From contig NZ_PGGW01000058.1 of NCBI RefSeq assembly GCF_002794255.1, positions 292,624 through 356,623 on the forward strand: 64,000 nt of DNA. Reading direction: 5' to 3'. Of this stretch, positions 25,265 through 33,728 are shown in pieces; the stretch's first letter is position 1, and each line of letters starts with the position of its first letter. The position numbers and the translations under genes are program-made. Below the pieces are notes generated by a model. The model was given only the letters and a program-made list of their open reading frames with translations, did not search any database and had not been told where the DNA came from. The DNA is from Streptomyces carminius. Its GTDB lineage: Bacteria; Actinomycetota; Actinomycetes; Streptomycetales; Streptomycetaceae.

Positions 25265-25356
25265 TGCGTCACCTTCTATTCTTTCACCCCTGCGGTTGGG
25301 CGGGATATCCCACCGCTTCCTCGCATTCTACTCGGCAAGGAAATTCCTTTAACGGT

Positions 25357-27690
25357 TCACTCCTGATCGATGAGGCGATTCAGTACTTCGGCGAAACCTC
25401 CGTAAAACTCGTTCATTACGGAACCAGATTCGTTCCAGGGCTCCTTGCCCAGCGGGCAGTTCCTACGGATCAATAGCGCACGCGTGACTGACAGGAGCTT
25501 GTCGTCTATTTGGTCTTCGAGGAATGCCTTTGCCGTCTTCTTGACGTTATCCATATCATTGTTGAATCTGGCCAGGAAGAAGTCACTGAAGCGCGTCAGA
25601 TGGCCCCCGTTGAGGAGGATGTCCTTTAGCGCTGAGACGATGTTCGTGCCACCGGACTTCAGCTTCGCGGCAACCGCGAACCCATCGATGTCCTCGATAA
25701 TGTCGTTGAGACTGAACGTCGACGCCACATCGGGTCTGGCGAGCGTCTTCCGACAGAAGTCCAGCGGAGAAGCGTTGTCTGAGCGGCTCCACTCACCGTA
25801 GAACGTGAGCAGGTCTCCGCCCCAACTAGCCAGTTCGGCGCGGTTTGCCTTACCGATCCCAGCATTTCCTTTGAGGAAGTATCCGCTCGCGCTAGCCGCT
25901 AGGTGGTCAGGGTTGATGATGACGCCCATCGACGGGTCGATGTACGCATGCTCCCTCGATCGACTGAGTCCCTTACCCGTGGCGTACTGAATGAATGCGT
26001 CGTCGACCTCACCGAACAGAGCTCTCCAGCGGGAGTCGGTGTACTTGTTCCAGCGCATGAACTGTAGCGAGAGTTCGTTCGCGTCACCCTTTCCGTAGGA
26101 GACAGCGGCGTCATACACCTTCTGGACGTAGGCAATGAATTCCTCTGCCGGCGATATACCCACCTCGTTGACCGAGCTCTGCCCGAAGTCCCAGCCGGGA
26201 CGGTGGGCCACCCGGTCCAACGCAAACGTGTCCGAACCTGCAGAGAACTGAAACTCCTTGATCTGGTTGAATGTCCAGTTCTGCGGAAGCGGAAATCCTA
26301 GGTTTCCGGAGAAACCATACGACATGCCGGAGACATACGCATAAGGGACATAGGCTCCTGCGGACACACTGGCGCATACGTTCCGCGAACCATACACCCC
26401 GGCGATGTACTTGCTGCCTTTGCTTTTCAGTGCGTCATTCACTCCGACAAAGTAGTCGACAACCCTTTCCATATCCGCCTGTGTGGCATCGTAGTCGACT
26501 GCGAAGTAGATCACCGTACTCCGATTGAATCCATACCCCTCGGCCCGGTCGTGCGCTCTGCGTCCATGATCGTATCCATTCCCGTAGTCGAAGTCATCGA
26601 GACTCCTTGCGTCGTACTGGAACAGGGGGATGACATTCAACCCGGCAGAGAATATCGCCTCCAACTCGCCAGGCTGTATTTCTTTGTTCAGATTACTCGA
26701 TGACGGCTCGTCAAGGTAACGACCCACGGCTCGATAATCGGCATCGTATAGGGCCTTCGCCCGGGCAGCAGTGATGGTAAAACGAGTATCGCAGGCGGTG
26801 ACGTTGACCCGCCGGTCAGGGTTGCCGTAGGAGACCAGCAACTGCGCCCAGGTGTCGAAGTCGGCTTTCCCGGTCACGTTGATCGCAGAGAAACTCTGGA
26901 ATTTTTTTACCCAGTCCGTGAGATTCGCGTCGAACCGATTGCTGAAGTTCGCGATGTCTCCACTCGTGTTGGAAGGACCGTTCGCCACACAGGCGCCCGA
27001 GAACAGTTGCACCCACGTACCACTGTCACCTTCGGCGAGCGTATGGGACCTCAAGCCGGCTTGGGTGCCGGGCCCGAAGACGCCGTTGACATCGTCCTCG
27101 TGAATTCCCACCTCATACTGAATTGCCTTCATCAGAGCTTGCTGAGCGTCGCGGGAGAAGTAGCCGTCACACGGACCGATGAAGAAGGTCGACTTTTCCA
27201 TGTATCGGCCATTGAGCCACTGCTGCAGGAAGCGTATCTGCTCCAATCCGCCGGACAGGAAAATGTAGGCGTCCATGGTGAGCAGGGCCTTGAATACCTT
27301 AGGACGCACGGTACCGTCAATATAGGCTGACGATAGACCTATGTCTCTCATCATTGTGTTGATGCCGGTCCGGGTGGCGTCTGACATCTCCCCGTCGATG
27401 GCGCCGGCGCTGTATCCCTTGCAGTACATTCCGGACTGGATGATCTTGACGATGTTCTTATTCGACTCACCGATCCTGACGGGGCCCCTGGCGACCAGCC
27501 TGGACAATGTGGTGGGACCGAAGGCGTTGGAGAGCGCTGTGATGCCGAGTTCGTGCTGCAATGCCCGTGTCAGAGAGTACATGGTGTTCCATCCAGTCCT
27601 CCCGTCCTCCTTCACGGCGTTGTAACCAGCGACGTCCTTGTAAGTCGCGTTGACCCACTTCTGGGCCTGTAGAACCATTTCGTCAGCCAT
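25357..27690 (-). CDS. DUF1906 (Rv2525c-like glycoside hydrolase fold) protein with peptidoglycan-binding repeats
   Basis: 777 residues starting MADEMVLQAQKWVN, with AAGGAC upstream. Three N-terminal peptidoglycan-binding-like segments (~5-60; ~78-125, CKGYSAGAIDG; ~150-215, PCDGYFSRDAQ ... NGVFGPGTQAG) precede the DUF1906 TIM-barrel-like domain (~305-505; VGRYLDEPSS, VIPLFQYDAR, IYFAVDYDAT, YIAGVYGSRNVC). The C-terminal ~250 residues are unrecognised and largely helical. There is no signal peptide, so export by a non-classical route, a lysis process or cytosolic action must be assumed. Its GC content is clearly below that of the flanking core genes. Confidence 0.85.
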   Translation of the reverse strand: MADEMVLQAQKWVNATYKDVAGYNAVKEDGRTGWNTMYSLTRALQHELGITALSNAFGPTTLSRLVARGPVRIGESNKNIVKIIQSGMYCKGYSAGAIDGEMSDATRTGINTMMRDIGLSSAYIDGTVRPKVFKALLTMDAYIFLSGGLEQIRFLQQWLNGRYMEKSTFFIGPCDGYFSRDAQQALMKAIQYEVGIHEDDVNGVFGPGTQAGLRSHTLAEGDSGTWVQLFSGACVANGPSNTSGDIANFSNRFDANLTDWVKKFQSFSAINVTGKADFDTWAQLLVSYGNPDRRVNVTACDTRFTITAARAKALYDADYRAVGRYLDEPSSSNLNKEIQPGELEAIFSAGLNVIPLFQYDARSLDDFDYGNGYDHGRRAHDRAEGYGFNRSTVIYFAVDYDATQADMERVVDYFVGVNDALKSKGSKYIAGVYGSRNVCASVSAGAYVPYAYVSGMSYGFSGNLGFPLPQNWTFNQIKEFQFSAGSDTFALDRVAHRPGWDFGQSSVNEVGISPAEEFIAYVQKVYDAAVSYGKGDANELSLQFMRWNKYTDSRWRALFGEVDDAFIQYATGKGLSRSREHAYIDPSMGVIINPDHLAASASGYFLKGNAGIGKANRAELASWGGDLLTFYGEWSRSDNASPLDFCRKTLARPDVASTFSLNDIIEDIDGFAVAAKLKSGGTNIVSALKDILLNGGHLTRFSDFFLARFNNDMDNVKKTAKAFLEDQIDDKLLSVTRALLIRRNCPLGKEPWNESGSVMNEFYGGFAEVLNRLIDQE

Positions 27691-27847
27691 GGAAGTCCTT
27701 TCGTGGAAGCAGGTAATGGGGTGTGTCGCCCGGACGGGTGGTTGGCTGGAGATCTTGGCTCAGATGGATGACCCGCTAAATTACGACTACCGACTGAGTG
27801 GATCTCGACCGCTACCGAGCTTGAACTCGAGATGTCGGTCAACCTTC

Positions 27848-28215
27848 GATGATCAGGCCAGTGCTAGCGAGACAGCTGTCGACCACGTCGGGCCGGTACC
27901 GGAGCTGCTTCAGCTTGGGCTTGACGGCTCAGATGACCCGGGAGAGGTCGGCGGCCGCGAGGTTGCCGACCTCACGCTTGACCAGCGACCGGATGCCTTC
28001 GTACGGATTGAGATCGGGCGCGTAGAGGGCAGATGGAAGACGGTCAGCCAGTCCGCGTCCTTGATGAACTCCTGCATACCGCGGACCAGGTGCAGACGGA
28101 TGTCGTCCCACAGCAGGACGACCGGACCGCCGAACTTTCTCACCAGAAGGCAGCAGAAGTCCCGCCGATCGAAGCCTTCCGAACGGAAGGCCCATCGCTT
28201 CGTAGCACCAGCTTC
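27848..28215 (-). pseudogene. IS630-family transposase remnant
   Basis: The catalytic end of an IS630/Tc1-type DDE transposase is readable in pieces: FGGPVVLLWDDIRLHLVRGMQEF then, after a frameshift near 28040, YAPDLNPYEGIRSLVKREVGN (in part) and, after an internal TGA near 27935, a tail similar to KLKQLRYRPDVVDSCL ending at ~27848. No intact frame and no visible terminal repeats. Sits between the DUF1906 gene and the SapA-like pair. The stretch 27691-27847 holds only the presumed DUF1906 promoter. Confidence 0.75.
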
Positions 28216-28243
28216 TGTCGCTCCACCAGGCACCGGCAGTGGT

Positions 28244-28906
28244 TCACGAGGGGGCGCGGGTGACACTGACGATGCTGACCTCAGCACGTTCCGGGACGGG
28301 TGCACCAGACATGTCCATCGCTGTGTGCGCCTGGGACGCTTGTTCACCGGGCGCGAGAACGTTGGTGGTGGCACGCACTGTGGCGTTGAACCCTTCTGGG
28401 CCGGTCACCCGGATCTCGATCTCATAACTGGCCGATTCCCCACCCTGGTTGGTGACCTCTACCGACACCCACATTCCGTCTCCGGAGGACTTGCGTACCG
28501 GCTCCTTCACCGCCACATCGCCCTTCGTGGCAACGACTTGGGAGAAATCCCGGTCTCCACCGGGATCGTGGGAGGGCGGCAGTGGCTCCTCGGGCCTGAC
28601 CCTGTCATCGGTCCTCGGGGACGGTTTGGCCGCGGAGGACATGGACTCCGCGGGTTCCGGCGGCGTGGACGGGCTGCCGGAGATCTCCGGGGGCGCGGGG
28701 GAACGGGACCCACTGCCACCCGGCGAGGCCGATGGAGAAGCGGCGGAGAGCCGGGGCCTTTCATCGCTCCCGGCGGCCTCTTCGCCCGAGCCGGTATCGC
28801 GGAACGCAGTGACCACAGCACCGATCAGTACAGCGACCACAGCCAGTGTGACGGCCGCGCCCCACGTCTTGCGGCGCGGAACGCGGCGGACTTTCCGGTG
28901 TCCCAT
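28244..28906 (-). CDS. Membrane-anchored protein with Ser/Pro linker and beta-domain
   Basis: ATG 28906 overlaps the stop of the upstream gene (TGATG). 220 residues: basic N-terminus MGHRKVRRVPRR, one membrane helix (~16-37), a Ser/Pro/Glu-rich extracytoplasmic linker (~45-115), and a ~95-residue domain (VSVEVTNQGGESASYEI, VRATTNVLAPGEQAS) that resembles FxLYD/DUF4352-type immunoglobulin-like folds found in many Streptomyces surface proteins. Type II topology (C-terminus outside). Coupled to the secreted SapA-like gene; the two may interact at the surface. Confidence 0.75.
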   Translation of the reverse strand: MGHRKVRRVPRRKTWGAAVTLAVVAVLIGAVVTAFRDTGSGEEAAGSDERPRLSAASPSASPGGSGSRSPAPPEISGSPSTPPEPAESMSSAAKPSPRTDDRVRPEEPLPPSHDPGGDRDFSQVVATKGDVAVKEPVRKSSGDGMWVSVEVTNQGGESASYEIEIRVTGPEGFNATVRATTNVLAPGEQASQAHTAMDMSGAPVPERAEVSIVSVTRAPS

Positions 28907-29433
28907 CAGTTGCAGTGAGTCGCAGTGGTTACGCGGTCGATGATCGCCACGTTGGAGCTGGCCGAGTCCTTCATGATCGCCGTTACTTTGGAGCATTGGG
29001 CGGCGTCGCTCGTGATACGGACAGGACCAGCGTATTGGGTGAAGTTACCCTCATCCGTCTTGCAGACCCCATTGACCCGGTTATCGCACAGTTTGAGCTT
29101 CATGTATTTCCTGACACCCAGGTTGTTGTCGAAGATGGCACAGACGCTGTTCCGGCCATTTTCGTAGGTGAACAGGGTCCCGAATCTTCGCTCGTCGGGA
29201 AGGCGCTCGGCGTAGTTGAGCGAGTAGCCCGAGCCGCACAAATTGGCCGCGGCCTGGACAGCCTGCGGGTCCGCCGCCGCGATGGCGTGAGTGCCGGCGT
29301 CCGCGCTTGCCGAGACCCTCACACCCAAGATTTCGGCGGCATTGACGGCGGAAGCCTGTGGAGCAGTCAAGCCGAGGGAAACAACCGCTGTCGCCACTGC
29401 CGCAGCATGCAGAGAAGACCTGGAAATAGACAT
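28906..29433 (-). CDS. Secreted protein similar to spore-associated protein A (SapA)
   Basis: 175 residues with AGGAGG before the ATG and a signal peptide ending APQASA (~30). The mature part has CGSGYSLNYAERLPD, FGTLFTYENGRNSVC, WMK-like YMKLKLC and FTQYAGPVRI, a pattern I recall from Streptomyces SapA-type proteins (CGSGY, TYNxxNGxxC, QYxxYAGP). Six cysteines in the mature chain could form three disulphides. Role: unknown small extracellular or spore-coat-associated protein. First gene of a two-gene unit with the membrane-anchored protein. Confidence 0.7.
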   Translation of the reverse strand: MSISRSSLHAAAVATAVVSLGLTAPQASAVNAAEILGVRVSASADAGTHAIAAADPQAVQAAANLCGSGYSLNYAERLPDERRFGTLFTYENGRNSVCAIFDNNLGVRKYMKLKLCDNRVNGVCKTDEGNFTQYAGPVRITSDAAQCSKVTAIMKDSASSNVAIIDRVTTATHCN

Positions 29434-29753
29434 GAGCGCCTCCTGTAGTCACGTGAGGTACCCGAGGGCACAAGACCCCCACCCCCACTACCCGTCGCGA
29501 GTTGGTCAGACCCGCAGAGCACCAGCACTATATGCACAGAGCACATGGCGATGGAAACTAATTTCGGCCCCAAGTGCTTCATGGCCGAATTCGGTCCATA
29601 CGGCCACAGCCCATAACCTTGCTGAATCCCACATATAGGGATACCGCGTCGACGGGATGGCCTGAAGGCGGCGTGCACGCGGACGCTTCCCATGCCCGGG
29701 AGCGCGGCGGGCCCGCACCACCTCGAAGGTGCGCTGGCTCGTCGAACGCCCGT
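29434..29753. other. Right edge of accessory island; promoter region, possible IS scrap
   Basis: About 320 bases. The GC content changes from moderate (to ~29640) to high (after ~29650). It should hold the SapA-like promoter (AT-rich around 29525-29540). On the + strand KVRWLVERPWA (29729-29761) faintly resembles transposase C-termini but is too short to call. Confidence 0.35.
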
Positions 29754-29786
29754 GGGCCCCGCCGCTCCCTCGGAGTGGCGGGGCCC
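29754..29786 (-). terminator. Hairpin terminator of the ABC-2 operon
   Basis: A 15-bp stem with one G.T pair (29754-29768 with 29772-29786), 33 bases beyond the last operon stop. Confidence 0.85.
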
Positions 29787-29819
29787 GCAGGCGTTCGGCG
29801 GCGGAAGGTGCCGGGCGGC

Positions 29820-30542
29820 TCACTCCTCGCCGGCGAGGGTGAGGGTGCGCAGCTTCTGCCCGGCGTACCAGGTGCCCGCCACCGTCACCACGGCGAGCAG
29901 GATCGCGGCGGTGACCAGGCCGACGTCGGAGTTGATGCCCACGTCGGGCGACGCCGTCTTCTCGGCCAGCGCCAGTGCCCACTGCTGGACGCTGAGGGTA
30001 CGGGCGCCGGGGACCAGGTTGCCGAAGAGGGACTCCCAGATCAGCGCGTAGATCAGGCCGAAGACGACGGCGTTGCGGCTGACGGTGCCCAGCAGCAGGA
30101 AGACGGCGCTGTAGGCGATGGACGCGACGACCGCGGCGACGGTGAAGGCGACGGCGATCTGCTGGCTGTTGCCGTTGAGGATGAACCCGGCGATCAGCAT
30201 GGGGATGCCGGAGAACGCCATGGTGACGGCGACGGCCACGGTCAGCTTGGTGAGGATGATCGTGGGCCGCTTCACCGGCTTGGCCAGCAGGTAGACGATC
30301 GAGCCGTCGTCGATCTCCGGGCCGATCGCGCCGGTCCCGGCGACCACGCCGATCAGCGGGACCATCGTGGCCAGCGCGAAGCCGCCCAGCACGTTGACGG
30401 CGGTCTCGTCGTCGGCGCCGACCAGCAGCCGGACCGCGACGGCGATCACCAGCAGCAGGGCGGGCAGGATGAACAGGATCAGTGCCCGGCGGCGGCCGAG
30501 CAGGGCCCGGTAGGTGAGCCGGGCGACCGTGGGGTCGTACAT
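29820..30542 (-). CDS. ABC-2 type transporter permease
   Basis: 240 residues with six predicted helices (~22-42, 50-72, 98-122, 130-155, 160-180, 212-232). The conserved GAIGPEIDDGSIVYLLAKPVKR segment (in part, ~70) is typical of ABC-2 permeases that work with the ATPases of this operon. It follows its ATPase by 35 bases. Substrate unknown. Last gene of a four-gene unit (ATPase, permease, ATPase, permease). Confidence 0.88.
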   Translation of the reverse strand: MYDPTVARLTYRALLGRRRALILFILPALLLVIAVAVRLLVGADDETAVNVLGGFALATMVPLIGVVAGTGAIGPEIDDGSIVYLLAKPVKRPTIILTKLTVAVAVTMAFSGIPMLIAGFILNGNSQQIAVAFTVAAVVASIAYSAVFLLLGTVSRNAVVFGLIYALIWESLFGNLVPGARTLSVQQWALALAEKTASPDVGINSDVGLVTAAILLAVVTVAGTWYAGQKLRTLTLAGEE

Positions 30543-30577
30543 CGCGAAGAGGCTCCTTGGGTGGTTGCCGGGCCGGG

Positions 30578-31495
30578 TCAGGCCGTGACGAGGTAGGAGA
30601 AGACGCTCTCCAGGGACTCGTCCGAGGGCGAGACCGTGAGGAGCCGGATGCCGTGCTCGCGGGCGACGCGCGGCAGGTGCTCGGTGAAGCGCGTGAAGTC
30701 GACGGCCTGGATGCGCAGGGCGTTCTCGGCGCTGTCGAGCTCGACGCCCGCGGTGCTGGGGTCGGCGATCAGCGCGGCGGCCAGGGCCCGGTCGTCGCTG
30801 GACCGCACGAGGTAGCGGTGCGGCCGGTCGGTCATCAGCCGGCGGATGCGGCGGAAGTCCCCGGAGGCGGCGTGCCGTCCGGCGACGATCACCTCGATGT
30901 GCGAGGCGAGCTGCTCGACCTCCTCCAGGATGTGGGAGGAGAACAGCACGGTGCGGCCCTCGTCGCCCATCCGCCGCAGCAGCTCCATGAGCTGCATGCG
31001 CTGGCGCGGGTCCATGCCGTTGAACGGCTCGTCCAGCAGCAGCACGGCCGGGTCGTGGACGAGCGCGGAGGCCATCTTCACGCGCTGCCGCATGCCCTTG
31101 CTGTACGTCTCGATCTTCCGGTCCTGGGCGTACTCCATCTCGACGGTGGCCAGCGCCCGCCGGGCCGCCGCGTCCGGCTCGGGCAGGCCGTGCAGCTCGG
31201 CGTTGGCGACGACGAACTCGCGGCCGGTGAGGAAGTCGTACATCGCCTCCCGCTCGGGGACGATGCCGATCTGCCGGTAGACCTGCTCGTTGCGCCAGAT
31301 GGTCGTGCCGTCGAGGGTGACGGTGCCGGTGGAGGGGGCCAGGAAGCCGCCCATCATGTTGATCAGGGTGGACTTGCCCGCGCCGTTCGGGCCGAGCAGA
31401 CCGGTGACGCCGGGCCCGATGTCCATCGTCACGTCGTTGACGGCGACGACGTTGCCGAACCAGCGGGACACGTGGTCGATGTGGATCGTGGTCAT
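30578..31495 (-). CDS. ABC transporter ATP-binding protein (second of operon)
   Basis: 305 residues: Walker A GPNGAGKST (~37), Q-loop near IGIVPERE, signature YSKGMRQRVKMA (~134), Walker B VLLLDEPFNGMDP (~154) and switch SSHILEEVEQ (~186). The C-terminal ~80 residues are the accessory domain of DrrA-like exporter ATPases. Powers the adjacent permease. The preceding permease ends 44 bases upstream. Confidence 0.93.
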   Translation of the reverse strand: MTTIHIDHVSRWFGNVVAVNDVTMDIGPGVTGLLGPNGAGKSTLINMMGGFLAPSTGTVTLDGTTIWRNEQVYRQIGIVPEREAMYDFLTGREFVVANAELHGLPEPDAAARRALATVEMEYAQDRKIETYSKGMRQRVKMASALVHDPAVLLLDEPFNGMDPRQRMQLMELLRRMGDEGRTVLFSSHILEEVEQLASHIEVIVAGRHAASGDFRRIRRLMTDRPHRYLVRSSDDRALAAALIADPSTAGVELDSAENALRIQAVDFTRFTEHLPRVAREHGIRLLTVSPSDESLESVFSYLVTA

Positions 31496-31539
31496 GGGTT
31501 ACGCCGCCTTCTCGTTCCGCGGGGAGATGTACTGGCTCA

Positions 31540-32469
31540 TCACAGCGCCTTGCGGTACCGGCGCATCAGCGCCGCCCAGCAGCCCGCCACCAGGGCGACG
31601 AGGACCAGGACGTAGACGGCCGCGGCGGCGGCGGACGGCTCGTGTCCGCCGGGGAAGCCGGAGACGGCGCCGAGGAAGACCGACTGGAAGCCGTCGAGCA
31701 GCGAGGTCGGGGAGGCCAGCCCCAGCCACGGGACGGCGCCCTGGGCCTCCTGGACCTCGGCGATCGCCTGGACGGTGGTGACGGCGAAGTACGGGATGGT
31801 CAGCACGGCGATGATCGCGGCGACGCCGAAGCCCCGGCGCGGGGTCAGGGCGGCCACCAGCAGACCGACCCCGGCGTAGACCACCGACATCAGCGCGTTG
31901 GCCGCCAGTCCCTGCAGGAAGCCGGTGGTCTGGTCGGCGAAGTCCAGCTTGGCGAGCAGGGCGCCCGCGTACATGATCACCAGGGGCGCGGTGGTGAACA
32001 GGAAGAGGGCCGCGGCCATGGCGGCGTACTTGGCCGCCACGTAGTCGACGCGTTCGATGGGGCGCGAGAAGTACAGCGGGACGGTGCGGAAGCGCAGGTC
32101 CAGGGAGACCGACTGGGGTGCCTGGGCGGCGAGGTAGAGGCCGATGACCGGCTGGAGGGCCAGCCAGTACTGGGTGTAGTCCATCTCCAGCTCGTCGGCG
32201 CCGGTGGCCACCGCGACCGCCACCAGGATGCCCGCGGGCAGGACCATCACGGCCAGCAGGATGAACGGCAGCACCTTGGACTTCGCCGAGCGGCCCAGGC
32301 CGTACGCGCCGCGCAGGGACTGGATCAGCAGCGAGCGGCGGGCGTAGGACCGGCCCAGCCGGGGGCCGTCGTAGTGGCGGTAGCCGATGTTGTGGATGCT
32401 GGCGTCCGCGCCGGGCGGGACGGTGGCGGCGCCGGTCGTGGCCGCCTCGGGCGTCGTGTCAGGCCGCAT
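31540..32469 (-). CDS. ABC-2 type transporter permease (first of operon)
   Basis: ATG 32469 overlaps the end of the upstream ATPase by 11 bases. 309 residues with a hydrophilic N-terminus (IHNIGYRHYDGPRLGR, ~26) and six predicted helices from ~70 onward; the YFSRPIERVDYVAAKY segment (~155) is the family coupling region. Co-translated with the ATPase. Confidence 0.9.
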   Translation of the reverse strand: MRPDTTPEAATTGAATVPPGADASIHNIGYRHYDGPRLGRSYARRSLLIQSLRGAYGLGRSAKSKVLPFILLAVMVLPAGILVAVAVATGADELEMDYTQYWLALQPVIGLYLAAQAPQSVSLDLRFRTVPLYFSRPIERVDYVAAKYAAMAAALFLFTTAPLVIMYAGALLAKLDFADQTTGFLQGLAANALMSVVYAGVGLLVAALTPRRGFGVAAIIAVLTIPYFAVTTVQAIAEVQEAQGAVPWLGLASPTSLLDGFQSVFLGAVSGFPGGHEPSAAAAAVYVLVLVALVAGCWAALMRRYRKAL

Positions 32470-33520
32470 CGGTGCTGCCCCCCTTCTGGACGGTCTCGGT
32501 GGCGGCGGGGGTGTCGGGAGCACCGGGGGTGCCGGGCTGCGGCGAGTTCTGGAAGACCTCGGCGATGCGGTGCCGGCGCTGCTCCATGCGGACCAGGCCG
32601 AGTCCCAGCCCGGCGACGGTGTCGCGGACGGTGTCGTACACGGCGTCCGCGGCGTTCCCGGCGTCCCCGGCCTCCTCACCGCTGCCGGCCGCCTCGACCA
32701 GCAGGACGTGCCCGGCACCGGGCAGCCCCTCGCCGGCCGCCCCGGCCGGCGCCACGGTCAGCCCGGCGGCGGTGAGCGCCTCGCGCAGGGCGGTGGTGCC
32801 GTCCGGATGGGTGTCGGTGTCGGTGACCTCGACCGCGAGGGTGGCGGTGCGCTGGGTGTAGTCGGCGGTGGCGGAGGAGCGCAGCAGCTTCCCGCCGTCG
32901 ATGACGACGACGTGGTCGCAGGTGCGCTCCAGCTCGCCCAGCAGATGGGAGGTGACCAGGACCGAGATGCCGAAGTCGGTGTGGACACGGCGGATCAGGT
33001 CCAGCATGTCGTCGCGGCCGACCGGGTCGAGGCCGTTGGTCGGTTCGTCCAGGAAGACCAGCTTCGGGTCGTGGACCAGCGCCTGGGCCAGTTTGACCCG
33101 CTGCTTCATACCGGTCGAGTAGCCCCCGATGGGCCGGTAGCGCTCCTCGTACAGGCCGACGTGGCGCAGGGTGTCGGCGGTGCGCTCCCGGGCGGCGTCG
33201 GCGGGCAGCCCGGACATCCGCGCCATGTGGACGACGAACTCGGTCGCCGACACGTCGGGCGGCAGGCAGTCGTGCTCGGGCATGTACCCGACGCTCTCCC
33301 GGATCTCGGCGCCCCGGTCGGAGACGTCGAGGCCGAGTACGGACGCGGTTCCCTCACTGGCCGGGGAGAGCCCCAGCAGGATTTTGATCAGGGTCGACTT
33401 ACCCGCGCCGTTCGCACCCACCAGGCCGGTCACGCCCGGCGTGATCCTCATGGTGAGCCGGTCCAGCGCGGTAACCCTCGGGAACCTCTTGCTGAGGTTT
33501 TCGGTCGCGATGACAGTCAC
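32459..33520 (-). CDS. ABC transporter ATP-binding protein (first of operon)
   Basis: GTG 33520 is preferred: TACGGT lies six bases upstream as a -10, giving a leaderless start; an in-frame GTG at 33553 is the alternative. About 353 residues: Walker A GANGAGKST (~34), signature YSTGMKQRVKLA (~134), Walker B LVFLDEPTNGLDP (~154), switch TSHLLGELE. An accessory domain and an Ala/Gly/Pro-rich tail follow. First gene of the operon; divergent from the hydrolase/SDR gene. Confidence 0.92.
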   Translation of the reverse strand: MTVIATENLSKRFPRVTALDRLTMRITPGVTGLVGANGAGKSTLIKILLGLSPASEGTASVLGLDVSDRGAEIRESVGYMPEHDCLPPDVSATEFVVHMARMSGLPADAARERTADTLRHVGLYEERYRPIGGYSTGMKQRVKLAQALVHDPKLVFLDEPTNGLDPVGRDDMLDLIRRVHTDFGISVLVTSHLLGELERTCDHVVVIDGGKLLRSSATADYTQRTATLAVEVTDTDTHPDGTTALREALTAAGLTVAPAGAAGEGLPGAGHVLLVEAAGSGEEAGDAGNAADAVYDTVRDTVAGLGLGLVRMEQRRHRIAEVFQNSPQPGTPGAPDTPAATETVQKGGSTDAA

Positions 33521-33728
33521 AGGTCGACCGTAGTGGTGCCGTGAAGGGTTCACGTCACCCCGGGGGCGTGGATGTGCCTCGTACCGGAGAGGGAGGCGCC
33601 CCTAAGGGAGATCTGCCCGGGGGATGGCCACGGCGGCCCGCCGTCCGCCGGTGTCACCGCACGGAGAGCGGATACCCGGACAAGCAGGACGTTCCGGTGC
33701 CGTGCGGCGCCGGCGGGAGGAGACAGCG

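Noticed and set aside
29714..29761. Transposase-like KVRWLVERPWA peptide
   Set aside because: Only eleven residues, no neighbouring match in any frame.
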